Below are positions 10,644 through 19,376 of a stretch of DNA of 64,000 nucleotides, piece by piece (within the stretch, counting starts at the first letter, position 1; each line of letters starts with the position of its first letter). Below the pieces are notes generated by a model, which saw only the letters and a program-made list of their open reading frames with translations, was not told where the DNA came from and did no database searches. The translations under genes and the position numbers were made by a program. The stretch covers positions 48,926 to 112,925 of the forward strand of contig QEVL01000020.1 of assembly GCA_003577305.1 (NCBI GenBank). Reading direction: 5' to 3'. Source of the DNA: Burkholderiales bacterium. GTDB lineage: Bacteria > Pseudomonadota > Gammaproteobacteria > Burkholderiales > Burkholderiaceae_E.

Positions 10644-12272
10644 TTGTCCGACTCGCACTCCAGCGAACGCGAACCCGAAGGGCCGGCACTGCCGCAAGCG
10701 GCCTTCGCGCCGCTGGCCGATCCGGTCTTCCGGATGTTGTGGGTGGTGTGGTTCACCGCCAACGTCTGCATGGCGATGAACGACGTCGCCGCGGCCTGGC
10801 TGATGAGCACGCTCACCACTTCGCCGGTGATGGTCGCGCTGGTGCAGACCGCCGCGACGCTGCCGGTGTTCCTGCTCGGCCTGCCCAGCGGCGCGCTGGC
10901 CGACATCCTCGACCGCAGGCGCTATTTCGTCGTGACCCAGTTCTGGGTGGCGGCCACCGCGCTGCTGCTGTGCCTGGCGATCCTCACCGACGCGATCAAC
11001 CCCACGCTGCTGCTGCTGCTCGTCTTCGCCAACGGCATCGGGCTGGCGATGCGCTGGCCGGTGTACTCCGCGATCGTCCCCGGACTGGTGCCGCGCGCCC
11101 AGCTGCCCGCGGCCCTGGCGCTCAACGGCCTGGCGATGAACGCCTCGCGCATCATCGGGCCGGTGGTCGCCGGCGCGCTGATCGCGGGCGCCGGCACCGA
11201 GTGGGTGTTCATTCTCAACGTCGTGCTGTCGGTGGTCGCCGGGTTCCTCATCCTGCGCTGGAAGACGGTGGAGGAGCCCAGTGCGCTGCCCGGCGAACGC
11301 TTCCTCGGCGCCGTGCGGGTCGGCGTGCAGTACGTGCGGCAGTCGGCGCCGATGCGGGCGGTGCTGGTGCGCGTGATGATCTTCTTCGGCCAGTCGACCG
11401 CGCTGATCGCGTTGCTGCCGCTGGTTGCGCGCGGCATGCAGGGCGGCTCGGCCGGCACCTACACGCTGCTGTTCGCCTCGCTCGGCTTCGGCGCGATCCT
11501 GTCGGTGTTCCTGCTGCCGCGGATGCGCCACGCGCGCAGCCGCGACCAGCTGATCCGCGACGGATCGGTGGTGCAGGCAGCCGCGATGCTCGCCGCAGGG
11601 GTCGCGCCCAACGTCTACGTCGCGGTGCCGGTGATGATCGTCGCGGGCATGGCGTGGCTCGCCACCGCCAACTCGATCTCGGTCGCCGCGCAACTCGCGC
11701 TGCCCAACTGGGTGCGCGCGCGCGGCATGTCGACTTTCCAGGTGGCGCTGATGGGCGGCGCGGGCGCCGGCGCGGCGCTCTGGGGCCAGGTCGCCGCGAT
11801 GACGAGCGTGCGGGCCAGCCTCGCACTCGCCGCGCTCACCGGCGTGAGCGCGCTGTGGCTCACGCGGCGCTACCAGGTCGAAGGCGGCACTGCGGAAGAC
11901 CTCACCCCCACGTCGGCCTGGAAAGCCCCGGTCACCGCGCTGCCGGTCGATCCCGACGCGGGGCCGGTCATGACCACGATCGAGTACCGGATCGATCCGT
12001 CTCGCGCCGAGGAGTTCCGCGAGGTGATGCGCGAGAGCCGCAGCAGCCGGCTGCGCCACGGCGCGCTCTCGTGGGAGCTGTTCCGCGACACCACCGATCC
12101 GGGCCGTTTCCTCGAGTATTTCGTCGACGAATCGTGGGTCGAGCACCTGCGCCGCTTCGACCGCGTGACCGCAGCCGACGTCGCGCTGCGCGCCCGCCGC
12201 CTGTCGTTTCATCTCGGCGACGAACCCCCGGTGGTCACCCGCTGCATCGCCGAACCGGTGCGCCACCATTGA
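10644..12272 (+). CDS. MFS transporter of the MFS_3 (EntS-like) type with C-terminal soluble domain
   Basis: A predicted inner-membrane exporter. Residues about 20-420 contain the usual run of about twelve hydrophobic helices, with the loop motif GLPSGALADILDRRR after helix 2 and a second half starting near LVRVMIFFGQST. About 110 C-terminal residues, beginning TTIEYRIDPSRAEEFREVM, form a cytoplasmic ferredoxin-like (ABM-type) domain, as in many MFS_3 proteins. The substrate is unknown; relatives export siderophores or drugs. TTG at 10644 is chosen (542 residues) because AGGAG ends 6 bp upstream and the only upstream ATG (10587) overlaps a likely -10 box. If the ATG is used the protein has 561 residues. 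Confidence 0.85.
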   Translation: MSDSHSSEREPEGPALPQAAFAPLADPVFRMLWVVWFTANVCMAMNDVAAAWLMSTLTTSPVMVALVQTAATLPVFLLGLPSGALADILDRRRYFVVTQFWVAATALLLCLAILTDAINPTLLLLLVFANGIGLAMRWPVYSAIVPGLVPRAQLPAALALNGLAMNASRIIGPVVAGALIAGAGTEWVFILNVVLSVVAGFLILRWKTVEEPSALPGERFLGAVRVGVQYVRQSAPMRAVLVRVMIFFGQSTALIALLPLVARGMQGGSAGTYTLLFASLGFGAILSVFLLPRMRHARSRDQLIRDGSVVQAAAMLAAGVAPNVYVAVPVMIVAGMAWLATANSISVAAQLALPNWVRARGMSTFQVALMGGAGAGAALWGQVAAMTSVRASLALAALTGVSALWLTRRYQVEGGTAEDLTPTSAWKAPVTALPVDPDAGPVMTTIEYRIDPSRAEEFREVMRESRSSRLRHGALSWELFRDTTDPGRFLEYFVDESWVEHLRRFDRVTAADVALRARRLSFHLGDEPPVVTRCIAEPVRHH

Positions 12273-12325
12273 GTGACCGGCTGACCGGCTCGATGCGCCT
12301 GCGCGAGGCCGCGTGCAGGCACCGC

Positions 12326-12331
12326 TAGAAT
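12326..12331 (+). promoter_or_regulatory. -10 box (TAGAAT) of the DUF2946 gene
   Basis: A near-consensus -10 hexamer in GC-rich surroundings. It overlaps an ATG at 12330; the expected transcription start, about 7 bp downstream, coincides with the ATG at 12339, suggesting a leaderless or nearly leaderless mRNA. No good -35 is seen. Confidence 0.45.
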
Positions 12332-12338
12332 GCCGCCC

Positions 12339-12761
12339 ATGACTGCCGCCCGTCGCCGCCCGCTCGTCGCCTGGATCGCCTGCCTGGCCATCCTGGCCGG
12401 TGCGCTCGCGCCATCGATCGGTCACGCGATCGCAGCGATGCGGGGTCTGCCGGTGCTCATGGCCGAACTGTGTACGGCGGGCGCACGAGGCCAGGTGGTG
12501 ATCCGGCCGCCGGCGCTGGCCGATGCCGATCCGGCAGACGCCCGAAGCGACGGCCCGGCGCAACGCTCCGGCGCTGCCGGTACGCACTGTCCGGCCTGTC
12601 TCGGTCCGGCCGACCCCTGTGCGCCGCTGCCGGCCGGCGGCGGGCCGTTCGCGGCGCCCGACGCCCGCCAGCAGGCGTCGCCGCTCGTCGCGACCGCAGC
12701 TGTCGCCGCCGCGCCGGCCTGGACCCCGGCGAATCCGCGCGCACCGCCCGGGCGCGGCTGA
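12339..12761 (+). CDS. DUF2946 family protein (copper-associated, membrane-anchored)
   Basis: A 140-residue protein with an N-terminal hydrophobic segment (LVAWIACLAILAGALAPSIGHA), which may be a signal peptide or anchor, followed by ELCTAGA and the THCPACLG Cys pair typical of DUF2946. Members often sit beside copper chaperones and outer-membrane receptors; a role in copper handling is inferred from context, not shown. It lies 90 bp upstream of the PCuAC gene on the same strand. The ATG at 12339 is preferred over 12330, which overlaps the -10 box. The rest is Ala/Pro-rich and low in complexity. Confidence 0.65.
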   Translation: MTAARRRPLVAWIACLAILAGALAPSIGHAIAAMRGLPVLMAELCTAGARGQVVIRPPALADADPADARSDGPAQRSGAAGTHCPACLGPADPCAPLPAGGGPFAAPDARQQASPLVATAAVAAAPAWTPANPRAPPGRG

Positions 12762-12783
12762 TCCGCCGACGCTCCATCCATTC

Positions 12784-12817
12784 GACAATGCGCGCGCAGC
12801 GCAACCGGCTGCGCGCG
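12784..12817 (+). promoter_or_regulatory. Putative -10 and leader hairpin before the copper chaperone gene
   Basis: GACAAT (12784-12789) followed by a 10-bp perfect stem: CGCGCGCAGC (12791-12800) and GCTGCGCGCG (12808-12817) with a 7-nt loop, 34 bp before the ATG. The hairpin would lie at the very 5' end of the transcript and may stabilise it. Confidence 0.35.
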
Positions 12818-12851
12818 TCGCCCGCGCCCGAGGCGCGGAAGGACATCCGAC

Positions 12852-13304
12852 ATGAAACGCTTTCTCACTGCCACGATCCTCTGTTTTTCGCTCACCGGCA
12901 CCGCATTCGCGCAGGTCACGGTTTCCGATCCCTGGGTACGCGCCACCGTCGCCTCGCAGAAGGCGAGCGGCGCCTTCATGACGCTCACTGCAGCGCGCGA
13001 TGCGCGCCTGGTCGCAGCGAGTTCACCGGCTGCCGGCGTGGTGGAGATCCACGAAATGGCCATGCAGGACAACGTGATGCGGATGCGCGCGATCGACGGT
13101 CTCGCGTTGCCGGCGGGCAAGCCGGTCAAGCTCGAGCCCGGCGGCTATCACGTGATGCTGATGCAACTGAAGGGGCCGCTGAACGCCGGCGACAGCGTGC
13201 CGCTCGAACTGGTGATCGAGAACCCGGACAAGTCACGCGAAACGGTGCAGGTCCAGGCGCCGGTGCGGGCGCTCACATCCGGCCATGGCCCGATGAAGCA
13301 TTGA
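12852..13304 (+). CDS. Periplasmic copper chaperone PCuAC
   Basis: A 150-residue protein: signal peptide of about 20 residues (KRFLTATILCFSLTGTAFA, then Q), and a mature domain starting VTVSDPWVRAT. The copper-binding H-M-rich pattern is visible: VEIHEMAMQDNVMRMR, then GGYHVMLMQL. PCuAC proteins deliver Cu(I) to the CuA or CuB centre of haem-copper oxidases in the periplasm. The C-terminus adds a small H/M tail (SGHGPMKH), a possible extra copper ligand set. GGA lies upstream of the ATG. It sits between the DUF2946 gene and nnrS; copA/copZ are 2 kb away, so this is a copper supply and resistance neighbourhood. Confidence 0.92.
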   Translation: MKRFLTATILCFSLTGTAFAQVTVSDPWVRATVASQKASGAFMTLTAARDARLVAASSPAAGVVEIHEMAMQDNVMRMRAIDGLALPAGKPVKLEPGGYHVMLMQLKGPLNAGDSVPLELVIENPDKSRETVQVQAPVRALTSGHGPMKH

Positions 13305-13329
13305 CGTCAGATCCTGGAGTCCGGCCGAC

Positions 13330-14547
13330 ATGAAGCCCGTCCCCGCGCGCACCGTGCTGGTACCGCTGCTCGAGCCCGAGGGGACCGCCTCGGGGCCGCG
13401 CACCATGCCGCTGCTGCGGCTCGGCTTCCGGCCGTTCTACCTGCTGGCGGCGTTGTTCGCGGCCCTGTCGATTCCGCTGTGGATCGCCCAATTCGCCGGC
13501 GTGTTGCCCGCGCCGGCGTCGTATCCGGCGGCGCTCTGGCATGCGCACGAAATGAGCTACGGTTTCGTGCTCGCGGTGATCGTCGGCTTCCTGCTCACCG
13601 CTGCCCGCGTCTGGACCGGTTTGCCGGTGCCGGTCGGCACTCGGCTGGCGGGGCTCGCCGCACTGTGGATCGCGGCCCGTGCGTTCAACTATTTCGGGCC
13701 GCTGCCGGCGGCAATGCTCGCCGATGCGGCCTTCCTGATCCTGCCGATGATCGCGCTCGGCATGGTGCTGGTGAAGGCGCGCAGCTTCCGCAACCTGTTC
13801 GTGCTGGCCGTGCTCACCGCATTCCTGCTCGCCAACACGCTGTTCCACCTCGCGGTGGCCGGCCGCGTGCGCTTCGCGCCGATCGATGCGGTGCACTTCT
13901 TCGTGTTCACCGTGATCGTGCTGATCACGGTGATCGGCGGGCGGGTGATTCCCTCGTTCACCGGCAATGCACTGCCCGGCATCCGCCAGTTGCGCAGTCG
14001 CTGGTTCGACGCGCTCTCGCTGGCGGCCACCGTGGCCGCACTGCTGATGGTGCTGCTCGCGGCGCCGGTCGCGCCGACGGTGTCGGTGTGCATCACGGCC
14101 GCCGCGCTGCAGGCGGGCCGGCTCGCCGGCTGGAATCCGTGGGCGGCGCGCAAGCAGGCGCTGCTGTGGGTGCTGCACCTGTCCTACGCCTGGATCCCGA
14201 TCGGTCTCGTGCTTCTCGCCTTCGGCGTGGCCGGCAGGCTGCCGATGTCGGCGGGCATCCACGCGCTCACGCTCGGTGCGATCGGCGGGCTCATCATCGG
14301 GATGATCACGCGCACCGCGCTCGGGCACACCGCGCGCCCGCTGAAGGCGGGCCGGATCGAAGTGGCGGCCTACCTGCTGGTGCAGGCGGCAGTGCTGGTC
14401 AGGCTGGCGCCGATCCTGTTTTCCAGCCTGGCGTACCTGTGGTGGACCACTGCCGCGGCGTGCGCCTGGAGCCTCGCGTTCGCGCTCTATTTCGCCAGAT
14501 ACGCACCGATGCTCGCGGCGCCCCGGCTCGACGGCCGCGACGGCTGA
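13330..14547 (+). CDS. nnrS: NnrS family membrane protein
   Basis: A 405-residue polytopic protein with about twelve membrane helices. It begins after a short cytoplasmic lead with LLRLGFRPFYLLAALFAAL, then LWHAHEMSYGFVLAVIVGF and RVWTGLPVP, all typical of NnrS. The conserved His residues (HAHEM; later GHTARPL) are expected metal or haem ligands. NnrS proteins protect against nitric oxide stress and are usually linked to denitrification or haem-copper oxidase genes; no NO or nitrite reductase is in this window. It starts 25 bp after the copper chaperone gene, probably in one transcript. It is convergent with the next gene. Confidence 0.92.
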   Translation: MKPVPARTVLVPLLEPEGTASGPRTMPLLRLGFRPFYLLAALFAALSIPLWIAQFAGVLPAPASYPAALWHAHEMSYGFVLAVIVGFLLTAARVWTGLPVPVGTRLAGLAALWIAARAFNYFGPLPAAMLADAAFLILPMIALGMVLVKARSFRNLFVLAVLTAFLLANTLFHLAVAGRVRFAPIDAVHFFVFTVIVLITVIGGRVIPSFTGNALPGIRQLRSRWFDALSLAATVAALLMVLLAAPVAPTVSVCITAAALQAGRLAGWNPWAARKQALLWVLHLSYAWIPIGLVLLAFGVAGRLPMSAGIHALTLGAIGGLIIGMITRTALGHTARPLKAGRIEVAAYLLVQAAVLVRLAPILFSSLAYLWWTTAAACAWSLAFALYFARYAPMLAAPRLDGRDG

Positions 14548-14601
14548 GCGGAGCGCCCCGCTGCAGGGATTGCGGCGGCGCGGCGCGCCGCCGCTCGGGG
14601 T

Positions 14602-15036
14602 TCAGGCTGCCCGGCGCCGGATCGACGCGGCGGCCTCGGCAGGTGCGTGGTCGAACTCGAGCCGGCTCAGCGCGCGCTCGAAGTGCTGGCGCTGCGCCAC
14701 CGCGTGCTGCTCGAGCCGCCGCCCGCCCCAGACGCCGGCCAGCTGGTTCGGCGAGATGCCCTGGATTTCGCTGGAGCCCTGATTCTGCGGGCGGATGGTG
14801 ACCGCGCACAGCATGTAGAGGCCCACCCGGCGATCTGCGCGCGACGCCGCCTGCATCGTCGGGCCGTGATACGCATACAGCGCCAGCGACGCCGGCTTGC
14901 CGTCCTGGTCTTCGCCTTCGGGCTGCACCGAGCCGGCGACAACGAAGCCCTCCCGCTCGAGTTCGCGCCGCAGCAGCGCGCTTGCGCGTTCGAGTGGCAG
15001 ATCGATCGTGAAACGTACGGGCAAGGATTCCACCAA
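14602..15036 (-). CDS. Conserved hypothetical protein (possible DUF302-like fold)
   Basis: A 144-residue soluble protein without signal peptide. The start (VRFTIDLPLERASALLRREL) resembles the first strand-helix unit of DUF302 domains, but the rest (VGLYMLCAVTIRP, then SSEIQGISPNQLAGVW) is not diagnostic, so I do not assign a family. The C-terminal 30 residues are Arg/Ala-rich. It is downstream of copA on the same strand (62 bp) and could be cotranscribed; a copper link is only positional. Confidence 0.6.
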   Translation of the reverse strand: MVESLPVRFTIDLPLERASALLRRELEREGFVVAGSVQPEGEDQDGKPASLALYAYHGPTMQAASRADRRVGLYMLCAVTIRPQNQGSSEIQGISPNQLAGVWGGRRLEQHAVAQRQHFERALSRLEFDHAPAEAAASIRRRAA

Positions 15037-15098
15037 TGACTCCCTTCATCGGATTCGGACCACGGGAGCCATCTTGCCGACGGCGACTTAGGACAGGC

Positions 15099-17378
15099 TT
15101 AAGGCTGCCAGCGCCGCAGGGTGAGCGCATTGGTGACGACGCTGACGCTCGAAAGCGCCATCGCTGCCCCGGCGACCACCGGACTGAGGTAGCCGAGCGC
15201 GGCCAGCGGGATGCCGATCACGTTGTAGAAGAAGGCCCAGAACAGGTTCTGGCGGATCTTCGCGTAAGTGCGCCGCGAAACGTCGATCGCGGCCGGCACC
15301 AGCGCCGGATCGCCACGCATCAGCGTGATGCCCGCGGTGTGCATCGCCACGTCGGTGCCGGTGCCCATCGCGATGCCCACGTCGGCAGCGGCCAGCGCCG
15401 GCGCGTCGTTGACGCCGTCACCGACCATCGCGACGACCGGCGCGCCGGGGGCGCGCAGCGAGCGGATCGCCTCGGCCTTCTGCTCGGGCAGCACCTGCGC
15501 GCGCACTTCGTCCAGGCCGACGTCGCGCGCTACCGAGGCCGCTGCGCCCGGGTTGTCGCCCGTGAGCAGGATCGTGCGCACGCCGAGCCGGTGCAGCGCT
15601 CCGACCGCCGCGGCAGCCCCCGGCTTGATCGCGTCGCCGAAGGCGAGCAGCCCCAGCGCGCGTGGCGGCACAGGCGAACCGGCGCTGCCACCGGCAGCGT
15701 CGGCAGGCGCGCCGGGCAGCGGTGCAGCCGCGACGAACGAGACGGTGCGGCCCTCGGCCTGGTGGGCAGCGGCGGCAGCAGCGAATTCGGCCAGATCGAC
15801 GCCGCGCTCGGTCATCCAGCGCTCGCTGCCGATGAACACTTCGGCATCGGCGCCGTCCTGGCGCAGGCTCGCACTGACGCCGCGGCCGGCCACCGCCCGG
15901 ATCGCGGACACCTGCGGCAGGCTCGCTCCCGCCGTCTCGGCATCGAAGCTGCGCTGCACCGCCTTTGCCAGCGGATGCTCGCTGCCGTGTTGCACCGCCG
16001 CCGCCAGCGCCAGGAGCGCGGCCCGGTCGACGCCCGGAGCGGGCACGGCGGCGAGCAGCGCCGGCTGGCCGACGGTGAGCGTGCCGGTCTTGTCGAAAGC
16101 GACTGCGCGCACCGCATGCGCGAGTTCGAGCGCCTGCGCGTCCTTGATCAGGATGCCGTGGCGGGCAGCCACGCCGGTGCCGGCCATGATCGCAGTGGGC
16201 GTGGCCAGGCCGAGCGCGCACGGGCAGGCGATGACCAGCACCGACACGGCGTTGAGCACCGCGCGCGTCCAGTCGCCGGTGCCCAGCCCCCAGCCGAGCA
16301 GGGTGAGAAAGCCGATGCCGAGCACTGCGGGCACGAAGACCGCGCTCACGCGATCGACCAGCCGCTGGATCGGCGCCTTCGCCGCCTGCGCGTCCTCGAC
16401 CAGACGGATGATGCGCGCCAGCACCGTTTCGGCACCGATCGCCGCGGTGCGCAGGCGCAGCAACCCCTCGCCGTTGATCGAGCCGCCCGCGACCCGGCCG
16501 CCCGGCCCCTTCGGCACCGGATTGCTCTCGCCGGTGAGCATCGACTCGTCGACGTGCGTGAACCCGTCGACGATCTCGCCGTCGACCGGGATGCGCTCGC
16601 CCGGGCGCACCATCACCTCGTCGCCCAGCGCCACCTGCGCGATCGGCAACTCGATCTCGCGGGCACCGACCACCACGCGCGCAGTGTCGGGCCGCAGCGC
16701 CTGCAGCGCGCGGATCGCGTCGACGGTGCGCCGCTTGGCGCGCGCTTCGAGCCACTTGCCGAGCAGCACCAGCGTGACCACCACGGCCGATGCCTCGAAG
16801 TAGTAGTGCGCGTCGTGACGGTCGCCGTGCACGAGCAGTTCGTACAGGCTCAGGCCGAACGCAGCGGAAGTGCCGATCGCCACCAGCAGGTCCATGTTGC
16901 CGCTGAGCGCGCGCGCCGCCTTCCAGCCGTCGCGGTAGAAGCGCGCACCGAAGACGAACTGCACCGGGGCGGCCAGCAGCAACTGCCACCAACCGGGCAG
17001 CATCGCGTCGATGCCGAACGGTGCCAGCAGCATCGGCGCGGCCAGCGGCAGCGACAACAGCGCGGCGCCCAGCACCCACAGCCCGCCGCGATCGGCGCGC
17101 ACCGGCATCGCCTGCACCTGCGTGCCGGCCCCGGCGTGCACGCGCGCCTCGTAGCCGGCCGCCTCGACCGCGGCAATCAGTTCGCTCACGCGCACCGCTC
17201 CCGGCGCGATGCGCACGTTCGCGACCTCGGTGGCGAGATTGACGCCCGCGTCGGCCACGCCGCTCACCTTGCGCAGGCTCTTCTCGACCCGCGTCGCGCA
17301 CGCGGCGCAGGTCATTCCGCCGATGTCGAGCGCAAGCGTGGTCGGCGAAGGGTCGGCCTGCGCGGTTGCTTCGCTCAT
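15099..17378 (-). CDS. copA: Cu(I)-translocating P-type ATPase
   Basis: A 759-residue P1B-1 ATPase that exports Cu(I) from the cytoplasm. Near residue 20 one heavy-metal-associated domain carries [14 protein letters not shown]. Eight membrane helices follow; the transport motif [10 protein letters not shown], phosphorylation site DKTGTLT, the SEHPLAKAV nucleotide-binding motif and hinge [10 protein letters not shown] are all intact. It is divergent from copZ across 42 bp, so the pair probably shares one control region. I see no adjacent CueR-type regulator or clear CueR operator. The N-terminus MSEATAQAD is short and variable; the start at 17378 is the first Met in frame. Confidence 0.95.
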   Translation of the reverse strand: MSEATAQADPSPTTLALDIGGMTCAACATRVEKSLRKVSGVADAGVNLATEVANVRIAPGAVRVSELIAAVEAAGYEARVHAGAGTQVQAMPVRADRGGLWVLGAALLSLPLAAPMLLAPFGIDAMLPGWWQLLLAAPVQFVFGARFYRDGWKAARALSGNMDLLVAIGTSAAFGLSLYELLVHGDRHDAHYYFEASAVVVTLVLLGKWLEARAKRRTVDAIRALQALRPDTARVVVGAREIELPIAQVALGDEVMVRPGERIPVDGEIVDGFTHVDESMLTGESNPVPKGPGGRVAGGSINGEGLLRLRTAAIGAETVLARIIRLVEDAQAAKAPIQRLVDRVSAVFVPAVLGIGFLTLLGWGLGTGDWTRAVLNAVSVLVIACPCALGLATPTAIMAGTGVAARHGILIKDAQALELAHAVRAVAFDKTGTLTVGQPALLAAVPAPGVDRAALLALAAAVQHGSEHPLAKAVQRSFDAETAGASLPQVSAIRAVAGRGVSASLRQDGADAEVFIGSERWMTERGVDLAEFAAAAAAHQAEGRTVSFVAAAPLPGAPADAAGGSAGSPVPPRALGLLAFGDAIKPGAAAAVGALHRLGVRTILLTGDNPGAAASVARDVGLDEVRAQVLPEQKAEAIRSLRAPGAPVVAMVGDGVNDAPALAAADVGIAMGTGTDVAMHTAGITLMRGDPALVPAAIDVSRRTYAKIRQNLFWAFFYNVIGIPLAALGYLSPVVAGAAMALSSVSVVTNALTLRRWQP

Positions 17379-17420
17379 GTGCTAAAAAGCCTCATCGGTG
17401 AAACCAGGGGAGCCCCCAGT

Positions 17421-17621
17421 ATGCCCACCTTCGACGTCCGCGGCATGACCTGCGGTCATTGCGTGAAGGCCGTGACCGCTTCGATTCACGAACTCGACCC
17501 GGCCGCCAGGGTCGACGTCGACCTCGCCGGCGGGGTCGTCAAGGTCGAGTCCGACCGCCCCGCCGAGGCGATCGCGAACGCGATCGTCGAGGCGGGTTAC
17601 GAAGCAAGACCGGTCAGCTGA
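17421..17621 (+). CDS. copZ: Copper chaperone CopZ-like (HMA domain protein)
   Basis: A 66-residue single heavy-metal-associated domain with the MTCGHC copper-binding motif at residues 9-14, followed by the expected beta-alpha-beta pattern (AVTASIHELDPAA, GVVKVESDRP, IVEAGYEARPV). It carries Cu(I) in the cytoplasm to CopA, whose gene is divergent 42 bp away. GGGGAG lies 9 bp before the ATG. The same frame is open far upstream through the antisense of copA, which is not coding. Its last 8 bases overlap the end of the convergent hsp20 gene. Confidence 0.92.
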   Translation: MPTFDVRGMTCGHCVKAVTASIHELDPAARVDVDLAGGVVKVESDRPAEAIANAIVEAGYEARPVS

Positions 17622-18033
17622 TCGTCAGGCGCCTCGCCGAGGGCGCGGCCTTCTTCGGCAGCGTCAGCGTCAGCACGCCGTTCTCGTATTTCGCGGCGGC
17701 CTTCGATTCGTCGAGATCGGATGCGAGCGAGAAGCTGCGCGCCACCGCGCCGTAATAGCGCTCGCTGCGCAGCACGCGCTCGCCTTCCTTCTTCTCCGAC
17801 TCGCGCTTCACCTCGGCGCTGATCGACACGCGGTTGCCGTCGATCTGCACCTGGATGTCGTCTTTCTTCACGCCGGGGATCTCGGCGACGACGGTGTAGT
17901 CGCCGTTGGACTCCTTCACGTCGACGCGGATCTCGAGCGCCTCGCCGGCGGCCTGGCGCGCCGGCTGGAAGAAGCCGCGAAACAACTCGGGGAAGACCTC
18001 GGCGAACGGGTCGTAGACGGAAAGTCGGGTCAT
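17614..18033 (-). CDS. Small heat-shock protein, Hsp20/alpha-crystallin family
   Basis: A 139-residue holdase chaperone that binds unfolding proteins in the cytoplasm. The alpha-crystallin domain runs from about residue 33 (IRVDVKESNGDYTVVAEIPG) to KYENGVLTLTLPKK, the conserved end with the GVLTLTLPK motif. The C-terminal extension is very short (APSARRLTIS). AAGGAG lies 8 bp before the ATG. A sigma-32-like promoter (18089-18117) lies just upstream, in the gap to the thiolase gene, so it should be heat-induced and independent of that gene. Confidence 0.93.
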   Translation of the reverse strand: MTRLSVYDPFAEVFPELFRGFFQPARQAAGEALEIRVDVKESNGDYTVVAEIPGVKKDDIQVQIDGNRVSISAEVKRESEKKEGERVLRSERYYGAVARSFSLASDLDESKAAAKYENGVLTLTLPKKAAPSARRLTIS

Positions 18034-18088
18034 GGCGTTGCTCCTTCGTTCGGTTGCGGCCGGTGCACGTCGCCGGCGCGTGCGAAAC

Positions 18089-18117
18089 AGATGGGTGCCG
18101 CCCGGTGCGGTTTCAAC
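18089..18117 (-). promoter_or_regulatory. Sigma-32-type heat-shock promoter for hsp20
   Basis: On the minus strand GTTGAAA (complement of 18111-18117) is followed after 13 bp by CACCCATCT (complement of 18089-18097). These match the RpoH consensus (CTTGAAA, 11-16 bp, CCCCATNT) at nearly every position. The -10 ends 56 bp before the hsp20 start. Confidence 0.7.
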
Positions 18118-18129
18118 CCCCGCCGTGCC

Positions 18130-19332
18130 TCAGACCCGCTCGATCAGCGTGGCAATGCCCTGCCCCACCCCGATGCACATCGTGGCCACCGCGAGCCGAC
18201 CGCCGCCGCGGTGCAGCTGGCTCACTGCGGTGAGTACCAGCCGCGCGCCCGACATGCCGAGCGGATGACCGAGCGCGATCGCGCCGCCGTTCGGGTTCAC
18301 GTGTGGCGCGTCGTCGGGCACGCCCAGCTCGCGCAGCACCGCCAGGCCCTGCGCCGCGAACGCCTCGTTCAGCTCGATCAGGTCGATCTCGCCGATCCTG
18401 CGGCCGGCCCTCTCCAGCAGCTTCTTCGTCGCAGGTGCCGGACCCATTCCCATGATCCGCGGCGCCACGCCCGCGGTGGCCATCGCGACCAGCCGCGCGC
18501 GCGGGGTCAGCCCGTGGCGCTTCGCCGCCGCCTCGCTGGCGAGGATGATCGCGGCGGCGCCGTCGTTCACGCCCGAGGCGTTGCCGGCGGTGACGGTGCC
18601 GTCGGGTTTCACGATGGGCGCGAGCTTCGAGAGCGCCTCCAGGCTGGTCTCGCGCGGATGCTCGTCGCGATCGACCACCACCGGCTCGCCCTTCCTCTGC
18701 GGAATCGTCACCGGCACGATCTCGCCGGCGAAAAAGCCGGTCTCCTGCGCGGCCAGTGCGCGCTGCTGGCTGCGCAGCGCCATCGCGTCCTGGTCGGCAC
18801 GCGACACCCCGAATTCGGCCGCGACGTTCTCGGCGGTCTCGGGCATCGAATCGATGCCGAACTGCTTCTTCATCTGCGGATTGACGAAGCGCCAGCCGAT
18901 CGTCGTGTCGTACACCGCGTTGCTGCGCGCGAACGCGGCATCCGCCTTCGGCATCACGAACGGCGCACGCGACATGCTCTCGACGCCGCCGGCGATCGCC
19001 AGTTCGATCTCGCCGCAGCGGATCGCGCGCGCCACCGTGCCCACCGCATCCATGCCCGAGCCGCACAGTCGGTTCACCGTCGCACCGGGCACCTCGACCG
19101 GCAAGCCGGCCAGCAGTGCGGCCATCCGCGCCACGTTGCGGTTGTCCTCGCCCGCCTGGTTCGCGCAGCCGAGAATCACCTCGTCGATCGCCTGCGGATC
19201 GAGCTTCGGATTGCGCTCGAGCAGCGCGCGCAACGGAATCGCCGCCAGGTCGTCGGTGCGCACGCGCGCAAGGGCGCCGCCGTAGCGGCCGATCGGGGTG
19301 CGCACTGCGTCGCAGATGAAGACTTCGGTCAT
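18130..19332 (-). CDS. pcaF: 3-oxoadipyl-CoA/acetyl-CoA thiolase
   Basis: A 400-residue thiolase, most like PcaF/PaaJ, which cleave 3-oxoadipyl-CoA to succinyl-CoA and acetyl-CoA in the last step of the beta-ketoadipate and phenylacetate pathways. The N-terminus TEVFICDAVRTPIGRYGGAL and NRNVARMAALLAGLP are PcaF-like. Active-site Cys is in VNRLCGSGMDAVG, His in NPNGGAIALGHP, and the second Cys in VATMCIGVGQG. The start at 19332 has GAGGAA upstream; the frame is open further upstream but not homologous. No other pca or paa ring-cleavage genes are in the window, so the physiological substrate is inferred only from similarity. Confidence 0.85.
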   Translation of the reverse strand: MTEVFICDAVRTPIGRYGGALARVRTDDLAAIPLRALLERNPKLDPQAIDEVILGCANQAGEDNRNVARMAALLAGLPVEVPGATVNRLCGSGMDAVGTVARAIRCGEIELAIAGGVESMSRAPFVMPKADAAFARSNAVYDTTIGWRFVNPQMKKQFGIDSMPETAENVAAEFGVSRADQDAMALRSQQRALAAQETGFFAGEIVPVTIPQRKGEPVVVDRDEHPRETSLEALSKLAPIVKPDGTVTAGNASGVNDGAAAIILASEAAAKRHGLTPRARLVAMATAGVAPRIMGMGPAPATKKLLERAGRRIGEIDLIELNEAFAAQGLAVLRELGVPDDAPHVNPNGGAIALGHPLGMSGARLVLTAVSQLHRGGGRLAVATMCIGVGQGIATLIERV

Positions 19333-19376
19333 GGTCTCGTTCCTCGGAGAATCGCCCGCCGGTGTCGCGGCGCGGC

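Noticed and set aside
10455..12788. Upstream extension of the minus-strand oxidoreductase frame
   Set aside because: The extension is antisense to the MFS and DUF2946 genes and has no similarity to the MDR family; the real gene starts at 10454.
17379..17420. CueR-type operator between copA and copZ
   Set aside because: The 42-bp gap lacks the long-spacer palindrome expected of CueR promoters; only an AT-rich GCTAAAAA is present.
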